Shown: one piece after another, positions 56,920-64,000 of the stretch
How positions within the stretch are numbered: the stretch's first letter is position 1
Layout: each line of letters opens with the position of its first letter
Source: Rhodospirillum sp.
GTDB taxonomy: Bacteria > Pseudomonadota > Alphaproteobacteria > Dongiales > Dongiaceae
DNA: 64,000 bases
Direction of reading: 5' to 3'
NCBI GenBank assembly: GCA_013822765.1
Contig: PNKY01000006.1
Coordinates: forward strand, 186,001 to 250,000
Notes under the pieces: generated by a model
Told to the model about the DNA's origin: nothing
The model's input: the letters and a program-made list of their open reading frames with translations, nothing else
Databases searched by the model: none
Made by a program: the position numbers and the translations under genes

Positions 56920-58113
56920 TCAGTTGCCGGTCGGGACGGCGAACACCTGGCCCGGATAGATCAGGTCCGGATTGGAGATCTGCTCCTTGTTCGCTTCGTA
57001 GATGACGGTGTAGCGAACGCCCTCGCCATAGCTCTCGCGCGCGAGCTTCCAGAGCGAGTTGCCCGGCTGCACCACGATCCTTCCCTCGGCGGCCGTAGCG
57101 CCGTTGTCCGCCGTGCTGCCGGTCGCCGCGGCAGTCTGCTGCGCGCTGGAGCCCGCCTGTGCCGCCAGCGGCACGGCCGCCTGCTCGAACGGCGTCTGGG
57201 CCCGCGCCAGCACCTTGCCGGTCTCATCGACCTGGTCCACGCGGATGACGTGCAGGCCGGGCGCGATCGGCGTTGCCGGCGTGAAGGTCCACAACCCATC
57301 CTCGTCGGCGACCGCCTCGCCGATCGATTGGTTGTCGAGATAGACGAACAGGCGCGCACCTCCCGGTGCCCGGCCGGACAGGACGGCGCGTCCCTCCGGG
57401 TTGTAGTCGATGGCGGAAATCTCTGGCACTTTCGGCGCGCCCGCCGAAGCTTCGGCGGGTTGGTTCGGCACGTTCAGGACGCGGGTCGGGCCGGTCCCGG
57501 ACTTGGGCACCTCGATGGCGAGCGCCCCCGCTGGCTGTTCGCTGCTCCGGCCCGCGATGTCCTTGGCCACATCCGGCACCAAAACGACGACCGAAGTCTC
57601 GGATTCCTGCCTCGCGGCCTCGCCCTCCGCCGCATCCTCCGGCTTGCTCTCAAGCGTGAAGCTGTGCTCGCCGGGATCAAGGGCACTGTCGGGCAGGAAC
57701 ACCCACTCGCCGCGATTGTCCGCCTTCACCGAACCGATGATCTTGCCCTGGTCGAGGATCGTGACCTCGGCGTCGGGTTCGGCGCGGCCGGCAATAACGG
57801 CATCGCCGCTGGGGTTGACCCGGACCACGTCGAAGCTGGGCGGCGCGGCCGTGGCCTGCCCTGAGTCGCCGCCAGGCGCCGGCTGTCCGGCAGTCCCGCC
57901 CGTATTGGCCGATTGGATCGCTTGCGGCGCCGTGGAGTCGCCTTGGCCGGTGGCCGAGCCGTCGGCGTTCCCTGGGGCAGCCGGCTGCTCCGGGGCCGGG
58001 GTGGCGTCGCCGGAATCGTCCTGGTCCTGCTGGTAGATGGCAAAAAAGAGCCCGAGCGCCACCACCAGGACCGCAGCACCAATTGTTCCGGTCAGCGCGA
58101 CGCGCGTCACCAA
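56920..58113 (-). CDS. Membrane-anchored LysM protein with Ig-like repeats
   Basis: N-terminal TM; two GDAVIAGRAEPDAEVTILDQG / GRAVLSGRAPGGARLFVYLDNQ modules; C-terminal LysM IVVQPGNSLWKLARESYGEGVRYTVIYEANKEQISNPDLIYPGQVFAVP. Confidence 0.9.
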   Translation of the reverse strand: MVTRVALTGTIGAAVLVVALGLFFAIYQQDQDDSGDATPAPEQPAAPGNADGSATGQGDSTAPQAIQSANTGGTAGQPAPGGDSGQATAAPPSFDVVRVNPSGDAVIAGRAEPDAEVTILDQGKIIGSVKADNRGEWVFLPDSALDPGEHSFTLESKPEDAAEGEAARQESETSVVVLVPDVAKDIAGRSSEQPAGALAIEVPKSGTGPTRVLNVPNQPAEASAGAPKVPEISAIDYNPEGRAVLSGRAPGGARLFVYLDNQSIGEAVADEDGLWTFTPATPIAPGLHVIRVDQVDETGKVLARAQTPFEQAAVPLAAQAGSSAQQTAAATGSTADNGATAAEGRIVVQPGNSLWKLARESYGEGVRYTVIYEANKEQISNPDLIYPGQVFAVPTGN

Positions 58114-58381
58114 GCCCTCCTGTGACCAACTTGTTGCACAACAGTATCAGACCGGCCGATGTGGCAGAAGAACGAAGTCACAAGTGGACTCACCCTGCGT
58201 CACCCTTGCCGGAGCGGCCCGGATGCCTCCCAACTGTGGCGGGAATGCCACGAAATTCACCTTGGGTTTGGCCCAAAAGAGCTATCCTCCCAGGCTTGCC
58301 CGAATACCCAATTCCCGCCATAAGTGGTGTGACCAGAGAGATAAAAAAGAAAGGCCAGGGGGACGGCCCCTTGGATTGGAA

Positions 58382-58969
58382 ATGAGTCAGGTCATCAAGT
58401 CTGTTTGCGTCTATTGCGGCGCCTCCAACGGCGCTTCCGAAACCTTCCTCAAAATCGCTACCGACGTCGGCCGCGCGCTCGCGGAGAACGGCATTCGCCT
58501 CGTCTATGGCGGCGGCGGCATCGGCCTCATGGGTGCGGTCGCGGATGCCACGCTGGCCGCCGGCGGCGAGGTCATCGGCATCATCCCGGAGCACCTGCAG
58601 AACGCCGAGCTCGGCCATCGCGGCCTCACGGAGCTCAAGATCGTCGACAGCATGCACACCCGCAAGCGCATGATGTTCGACCTGTCGCAGGCCTTCGTGG
58701 TCCTGCCCGGCGGCATGGGCACCCTGGACGAGACCTTCGAGATCATCACCTGGCGCCAGCTCGGCATGCACGACAAGCCGATCATCCTGGTCAACCACGA
58801 TGACTATTGGGCCCCATTCCTCGACTTGGTCGATCACGTGATCGACAGCGGCTTCGCCCGCCCGGCCGCCCGGCAACTGTTCTCGGTGGTCGGCGGGGTT
58901 GGCCGCCTGCTGGACATGCTCGAGGCCGAGCCGCAGACCCGCGAACCGAGCTATCCCGAACGCATCTAG
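58382..58969 (+). CDS. LOG family protein (TIGR00730-like)
   Basis: VCVYCGASNG, LVYGGGGIGLMGAVAD, FVVLPGGMGTLDETFEIITWRQLG. Confidence 0.95.
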   Translation: MSQVIKSVCVYCGASNGASETFLKIATDVGRALAENGIRLVYGGGGIGLMGAVADATLAAGGEVIGIIPEHLQNAELGHRGLTELKIVDSMHTRKRMMFDLSQAFVVLPGGMGTLDETFEIITWRQLGMHDKPIILVNHDDYWAPFLDLVDHVIDSGFARPAARQLFSVVGGVGRLLDMLEAEPQTREPSYPERI

Positions 58970-59128
58970 TTGGGCATTTCGTTGGGCAATAAGTTGGTCT
59001 GCCCCACGCTTTCCGCGCGCTGGAAATTCCGGCGCGCGATGCTATTCTGCGCCCCGATTTTGCGATGCAACATCCCCGCCGTCGCGCTCGCTGGAGCGCT
59101 GAGCGGCACTCACCGAAGGACGTGAAGA

Positions 59129-60343
59129 ATGGCGAAGATCAAGGTCAAGAATCCGATCGTGGAGCTCGACGGCGACGAGATGACGCGCATCATCTGGCGC
59201 TTCATCAAGGACAAGCTGATCCTGCCCTATCTCGAGGTCGACCTGAAATATTACGACCTCGGCATGGAGAGCCGCGACAAGACCAGCGATCAGATCACGA
59301 TCGACGCCGCCAACGCCATCAAGCAGCACCGCATCGGCGTGAAGTGCGCCACCATCACGCCCGACGAAGCGCGCGTGAAGGAATTCAACCTAAAGCAGAT
59401 GTGGAAGTCGCCCAACGGCACGATCCGCAACATCCTCGACGGCACCGTCTTCCGCCAGCCGATCATCTGCCAGAACGTGCCGCGCCTGGTGCCGGGCTGG
59501 ACTCAGCCCATCGTCATCGGCCGTCACGCTTTCGGCGATCAGTATCGCGCCACCGATTTCATCGTGCCCGGCAAGGGCAAGCTGACCATGAAGTTCGAGC
59601 CCGCCGACGGCAGCAAGCCGATCGAGAAGCAGGTCTTCGAGTTCCCCGCCGCCGGCGTTGCGCTCGGCATGTACAATCTCGATGAATCCATCCGCGGCTT
59701 TGCGCGCGCTTGCTTGAACTATGGCCATGATCTCGGCTGGCCGGTCTATCTCTCGACCAAGAACACGATCCTCAAGATCTATGACGGCCGCTTCAAGGAC
59801 ATCTTCCAGGAAGTGTTCGACAAGGAATTCGCCGCCAAGTTCAAGGCCAAGAACATCGTCTACGAACACCGCCTGATCGATGACATGGTGGCGAGCGCGC
59901 TGAAGTGGTCCGGCGGCTTCGTGTGGGCCTGCAAGAACTACGACGGCGACGTGCAGTCCGACACGGTCGCGCAGGGCTTCGGTTCGCTCGGCCTGATGAC
60001 GTCCGTGCTCATGGATCCGGCCGGCACCGTGGTCGAGGCCGAAGCCGCGCACGGCACCGTCACGCGGCACTACCGCGAGCACCAGAAGGGCAAGCAGACC
60101 TCGACCAACCCGATCGCCTCGATCTACGCCTGGACCCGCGGCCTCTGGTACCGCGGCAAGTTCGACAATACGCCCGAGGTGCAGAAGTTCGCCGAGGCGC
60201 TGGAAAAGATCTGCGTCGACACCGTCGAATCCGGATTCATGACCAAGGATCTCGCATTGCTGATCTCGCCGGATCAGAAGTGGCTCTCGACCACCGAGTT
60301 CCTCGACAAGCTCGACGAGAACCTCAAAAAGACGATGGCGTAG
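59129..60343 (+). CDS. icd: NADP-dependent isocitrate dehydrogenase
   Basis: [70 protein letters not shown]. Confidence 0.97.
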   Translation: MAKIKVKNPIVELDGDEMTRIIWRFIKDKLILPYLEVDLKYYDLGMESRDKTSDQITIDAANAIKQHRIGVKCATITPDEARVKEFNLKQMWKSPNGTIRNILDGTVFRQPIICQNVPRLVPGWTQPIVIGRHAFGDQYRATDFIVPGKGKLTMKFEPADGSKPIEKQVFEFPAAGVALGMYNLDESIRGFARACLNYGHDLGWPVYLSTKNTILKIYDGRFKDIFQEVFDKEFAAKFKAKNIVYEHRLIDDMVASALKWSGGFVWACKNYDGDVQSDTVAQGFGSLGLMTSVLMDPAGTVVEAEAAHGTVTRHYREHQKGKQTSTNPIASIYAWTRGLWYRGKFDNTPEVQKFAEALEKICVDTVESGFMTKDLALLISPDQKWLSTTEFLDKLDENLKKTMA

Positions 60344-60365
60344 TCCGGACCCTTAGGAGAATCCC

Positions 60366-60923
60366 ATGACCGATCTTTCCCGCCGCGCCTTTGGCGCGCT
60401 CGCTGCCGGCACGCTCGTCGTCGCCGGCGGCGCCGAAGCTCTCGCGCAGGACCTCGAAAATACGCTCTATCTCGACCTCAGCTATGGCCGCGTGGTGATC
60501 CAGCTCCTTCCGGATGTCGCGCCCCAGACCGTCGCACGGATCAAGGAACTGGCGCGCGAAGGCTTCTACGACGGCACGCCGTTCCACCGCGTCATTCCGA
60601 ACTTCATGGCGCAAGGCGGCGATCCGACCGGCACCGGCACCGGCGGCTCGGGCAAGCGGCTGGAGGCCGAGTTCTCCGCCGTGAAGCATGTGCGCGGCAC
60701 GGTCTCGATGGCGCGCTCGTCCGACGTCAACAGCGCGGACAGCCAGTTTTTCATCTGCTTCGCGCCGGCTCCGCACCTCGATGGCCAGTACACCGCGTTC
60801 GGCCAAGTGGTTGAGGGCATGGAATTCGTCGACCGCATCAAGAAGGGCGACCCTGGCAGCGGCATCGTCAGCGCACCCCAGGATCGCATCGTCAAGATGC
60901 AGGTCGCTGCCGACGCACAATAG
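60366..60923 (+). CDS. Cyclophilin-type peptidyl-prolyl isomerase, exported
   Basis: FYDGTPFHRVIPNFMAQGGDPTGTGTGG, SADSQFFICFAPAPHLDGQYTAFGQVVEGMEFVDRI; Tat/Sec-like N-terminus LSRRAFGALAAG. Confidence 0.95.
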   Translation: MTDLSRRAFGALAAGTLVVAGGAEALAQDLENTLYLDLSYGRVVIQLLPDVAPQTVARIKELAREGFYDGTPFHRVIPNFMAQGGDPTGTGTGGSGKRLEAEFSAVKHVRGTVSMARSSDVNSADSQFFICFAPAPHLDGQYTAFGQVVEGMEFVDRIKKGDPGSGIVSAPQDRIVKMQVAADAQ

Positions 60924-60937
60924 CTGAACCCCGGCGG

Positions 60938-61438
60938 CTATGCCGGCGCGCGGGACCGCGCGCCGCTATAGTTGCGCGGAAAATCGTAGTCTTCGATGGC
61001 GAACATTTGCGTCACCGTTTCGCCGTCCTGGCTGAGCGGAAAGATTCCGAACTCGCACTTGCCAAGGTTGCCGTTCTTCAGCGTCCAGCTGTAAAAGCCG
61101 CACAGCGGCCGCTTACTTGACACCACGTCCACGTACGCATCGACGAACTGCTGCTCCTCATCCCACCCGATGGTGCCGAGATAGGAGCCGGTGAAGTCGA
61201 GCTTGTTGAACTCGACCACGCGCGTGCCGACCAGGCGATAGCGGAACCGCAGCGGCGCCCGCTCGACCTCGATAACGACGATGTTGGGCAGAAGCTCCCG
61301 CAATTCCGTCGGATCGAAGGCGGCGCGCAGCGGAACGGCATACTGAGCGCTGCGCCGCGCCTTCCAATAGTCATGGAAGCGATGTACGCGGGGAGAATCG
61401 AGCTGGGAAAAGTCAAGCCGGTGGATCTGATGGACCAT
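60938..61438 (-). CDS. PAS_5-like domain protein (paralog A)
   Basis: LLPNIVVIEVERAPLRFRYRLVGTRVVEFNKLDFTGSYLGTIGWDEEQ. Confidence 0.82.
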   Translation of the reverse strand: MVHQIHRLDFSQLDSPRVHRFHDYWKARRSAQYAVPLRAAFDPTELRELLPNIVVIEVERAPLRFRYRLVGTRVVEFNKLDFTGSYLGTIGWDEEQQFVDAYVDVVSSKRPLCGFYSWTLKNGNLGKCEFGIFPLSQDGETVTQMFAIEDYDFPRNYSGARSRAPA

Positions 61439-61480
61439 GATTCCGACGGCGCTGCCGCCCGTTGGGATTGATGGGGTTGC

Positions 61481-61987
61481 CTATCGCGTCGCGCCGCCGC
61501 CGCTCGGCGTCGCATCGAGTTGCGGGAAGTCGTAGTCCTCCATGGCAAGAATCTGCGTCACCAGTTCGCCATCCTCGCTCAAGGGCAGGCGGGCGAACTC
61601 GCACCGTCCCACCGCGCCGGTCACCAGCTCCCACGCCAGCAATCCAAAGAAGGGCTGTCGACTGGTGACGACGAACGTGTAGCTGTCGATCAGATCCTGC
61701 TCTTCGGGCCAGCCGATCTCTCCGAGATAGCGGCCGGTGAATTCGACGCCGTTGTACTCGACCACCCGCGTGCCGACGAGTCGATAACGGAAACGCATGG
61801 GATCGCGCTCAACATCAACAATCATAATGTTCGGCAGGAGGTCCCTGATCTGGTCGGGCGCGATGTCACCGCGCCGTGGCAGCTTGCCGCCGCGCTTGCC
61901 GCGCTGGTGCTGCCAATAGCCATGCAGCCGATGGATGCGCGGCGATTTGAGCTCGGACAGGTCCAGCGAGACGGTCGGCTTGGGCAT
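61481..61987 (-). CDS. PAS_5-like domain protein (paralog B)
   Basis: LLPNIMIVDVERDPMRFRYRLVGTRVVEYNGVEFTGRYLGEIGWPEEQ; start MPKPTVSLDLSEL. Confidence 0.82.
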   Translation of the reverse strand: MPKPTVSLDLSELKSPRIHRLHGYWQHQRGKRGGKLPRRGDIAPDQIRDLLPNIMIVDVERDPMRFRYRLVGTRVVEYNGVEFTGRYLGEIGWPEEQDLIDSYTFVVTSRQPFFGLLAWELVTGAVGRCEFARLPLSEDGELVTQILAMEDYDFPQLDATPSGGGATR

Positions 61988-62074
61988 TTCCGACTCGAAG
62001 TTTGCAGGGCGGATTGCCGTTGCAGCATTGCCCGCCCGCGCGCGCATTGCAATCGAGCAGGCGCCGGTTACCGT

Positions 62075-63043
62075 TCACCGCTCCGCGATGCGCGCCACGC
62101 CAAATGACGTTTCCGGCGGCTGCAGGCGCATGATCCAGCCGAAGGCATGCGGGAAGACCGACGGCGCCAGCAAGAAGGCGCCGCGATATTCGTCCGACTG
62201 CACGAACCACAGCCCAACCAGGCCCACCGCCGCGCTGCCCAGCACGAACACCGTTCCGATCTTGCGCCACGGCCGGATCGCCCACCGTGCCGGCGGGTGG
62301 ATATCGGCGTCTTCGCTATCCTGGCTGAAGATCTCCACCATCTCGCGCCGGCAGATGTAGAACGTGGCGGCGCTGGAGGCGATGAGCACCGCCATCAGCA
62401 GCCAGAACATCTCGCGCCACACCTGGGTCGGGTTGTTGAACGGCACGTAGCTGAGCTCGTTCCACATCATCAGCGGAAAGTCATACAGCCCGTGCCCGAG
62501 GATCGGCACCAGCAGCGCCAGCGTCCAGTTCAGCGCGGGCGACCGGCCGCGATAGGCGCGCGCCGCGAACAGCCCCATCACCGCGCCGAATACGACGTGC
62601 GCCGGGATCGACAGCACGCCGCGCATGGTCCCGAGGCCGAGCCAATCGGGGCTGTTCAGCAGATAGAGCGCATTTTCCAGGCCGGCAAAGCCGAGCGCGA
62701 TCAGCATCGCGGCGCAGAACAGATCGCCGCCGGAATCACAATCCTTGTGCTCCTGCACGATGAAATAGAGTAGCAGGAACTTGACCAGCTCCTCCGGTCC
62801 GGCCGCGCCGATGAAGGCCGATGCCAGGGCCGTCTCGACGCCCGGCGCCGCAAAGCTGGTTGCCCATCGGATGATGTACCCGACCGCCAACACCAGCAAG
62901 CCGGAGATGACGCCGAGCGACAGCGTCCGCACGATCAGGCGCAGCCCCATGCGCTGGCGGTAGTGGCTGACCAGAAACGCCGTCAACACCGCCGCAGGAA
63001 ACAGTGCGAACGCGATGATGACGAGTTTACCAAGAAGCTCCAT
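62075..63043 (-). CDS. PrsW-like intramembrane metalloprotease
   Basis: GPEELVKFLLLYF, GFAGLENALYLL, IPAHVVFGAVMGLFAA, LGHGLYDFPL. Confidence 0.88.
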   Translation of the reverse strand: MELLGKLVIIAFALFPAAVLTAFLVSHYRQRMGLRLIVRTLSLGVISGLLVLAVGYIIRWATSFAAPGVETALASAFIGAAGPEELVKFLLLYFIVQEHKDCDSGGDLFCAAMLIALGFAGLENALYLLNSPDWLGLGTMRGVLSIPAHVVFGAVMGLFAARAYRGRSPALNWTLALLVPILGHGLYDFPLMMWNELSYVPFNNPTQVWREMFWLLMAVLIASSAATFYICRREMVEIFSQDSEDADIHPPARWAIRPWRKIGTVFVLGSAAVGLVGLWFVQSDEYRGAFLLAPSVFPHAFGWIMRLQPPETSFGVARIAER

Positions 63044-63187
63044 GACCCCCCGCCCTCGAAGCACCCACCGGCAAACAAACCTTCGCCACCTTTACCCGTC
63101 AAGCGTGGCGAGATACACCGTTCTTGGTTGCGACGTACATGGGCAATCCGGCGCAATATTCAATCAACGCGCGCTGACGAGAGCGGC

Positions 63188-64000
63188 CTACTTCCGCCAC
63201 GCCCTGAGCCGCTTCACCGCCTCCGCCATGTCCTCGGTCGAGCCCGCGAAGGAGAAGCGCATGGTGGCGTGGCCGCGTTGGCCGTCGAAATCGACGCCGG
63301 GGGTGGCGGCGACGCCGGTCTCCGCCAGCATGCGCCGGCAGAACTCAACGCTGTCGTTGGTGAGACGCGCCACGTCCGCGTAGACGTAGAACGCGCCATC
63401 CGTCGCCACCAGCTTGTCGAAACCGGCGCTGGGCAGGTCGTTCAGCAACAGCTCGCGGTTGGCGGCGTAGCGGCGCACGTTGGCGCGGCACTCGTCATGC
63501 GCATCGAACGCCGCGACGCCGGCATACTGCGACAGGGTCGGCGGCGAGATGAAGAGATTCTGCTGCAGCCGCTCGATCGGCTGCACCAGGTCCGGCGGCA
63601 CCACCAGCCAGCCGAGCCGCCAGCCGGTCATCGAGAAATATTTGGAGAAGGAATTGACCACGATCGCCTGCTCGTCGATCGCCGCGGCGGTGACCGCGTC
63701 CGTCCCATACGTGATGCCATGATAGATCTCGTCCGAGATGAAGCGGATGCCGTGCTGGCGGCAGTAGCCCGTCAACGCACGCAGCTCTGGTTCCGGCACG
63801 ATGGCGCCAACCGGGTTCGACGGGCTTGCGACGATGAGGCCGTCCAGATGCTCGCCGATCTCGCGCTGCGCCTGCTCCAGCGCCGCAACCGTCGGCTGAT
63901 ACTTGGTATCGGCCTCCATCGGCACGATCACCGGCTCGATGCCGAGTGCGGTCAGGATGTTGCGGTAGCAGGGATACCCCGGGCTCGCCAGCGCCACCCG
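63188..64000 (-). CDS. Class I/II PLP aminotransferase (5' end beyond window)
   Basis: ASPSNPVGAIVPEPELRAL, ISDEIYHGITYG, VNSFSKYFSMTGWRLGWLV. Confidence 0.92.
   Translation of the reverse strand, partial: RVALASPGYPCYRNILTALGIEPVIVPMEADTKYQPTVAALEQAQREIGEHLDGLIVASPSNPVGAIVPEPELRALTGYCRQHGIRFISDEIYHGITYGTDAVTAAAIDEQAIVVNSFSKYFSMTGWRLGWLVVPPDLVQPIERLQQNLFISPPTLSQYAGVAAFDAHDECRANVRRYAANRELLLNDLPSAGFDKLVATDGAFYVYADVARLTNDSVEFCRRMLAETGVAATPGVDFDGQRGHATMRFSFAGSTEDMAEAVKRLRAWRK

Noticed and set aside
60940-60975. Strong GC hairpin GGCGCGCG-GGAC-CGCGCGCC as a terminator
   Set aside because: No T-tract on either strand and it lies in the coding end of the PAS_5-like gene
1-64000. CRISPR arrays, tRNA/rRNA genes, insertion sequences
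   Set aside because: No regularly spaced repeats, no tRNA-like T-loop/acceptor sequences and no transposase ORF recognised by eye; a tRNAscan-SE/CRISPRCasFinder/ISfinder run would be decisive

Overview
High-GC window, probably from an alphaproteobacterium (Rhodospirillales-like gene content; inferred by eye, no search run). About 50 densely packed genes and no rRNA, tRNA, CRISPR array or transposase that I could support. Main blocks: (1) a compact phage-derived immunity/early module (about 0.93-4.5 kb): S24 CI-like repressor, divergent Cro-like gene, an ATGA-coupled early operon, a secreted nuclease, and matching 15-bp operators at two divergent promoter regions; (2) REC-PAS-GGDEF-EAL, MATE and YajQ genes; (3) an amidase / flavin amine oxidase / ThDP enzyme cluster; (4) a large glycosyltransferase with three N-terminal 38-aa repeats; (5) a three-domain protein (APH-like kinase + M23 peptidase + class III PLP enzyme) with RidA and a divergent Lrp regulator; (6) SGNH hydrolase, CorA, and a sulfotransferase/glycosyltransferase-like pair; (7) an ECF sigma / anti-sigma / subtilase operon in which the anti-sigma C-terminus resembles the subtilase propeptide region; (8) yajC-secD-secF-Mth938 and a squalene/phytoene-synthase-like gene, separated by a block with PuuD-like, GT41 and DNA methyltransferase genes; (9) MltB, TSUP, LysR, EamA, MFS, Crp/Fnr and RND genes; (10) a phospholipid cluster (psd, pssA, CDP-alcohol transferase) ending in a frameshifted SAM methyltransferase; (11) GDYXXLXY/DUF4401/DUF2157, LysM, LOG, icd, cyclophilin, tandem PAS_5-like paralogs, PrsW and an aminotransferase cut by the window edge. 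Domain calls come from motif recognition in the supplied translations. The best candidates for something undescribed are the ECF/anti-sigma/subtilase module (27.2-30.0 kb), the kinase-M23-lyase fusion (17.6-20.7 kb) and the operator-linked orphan phage immunity module (0.9-4.5 kb).
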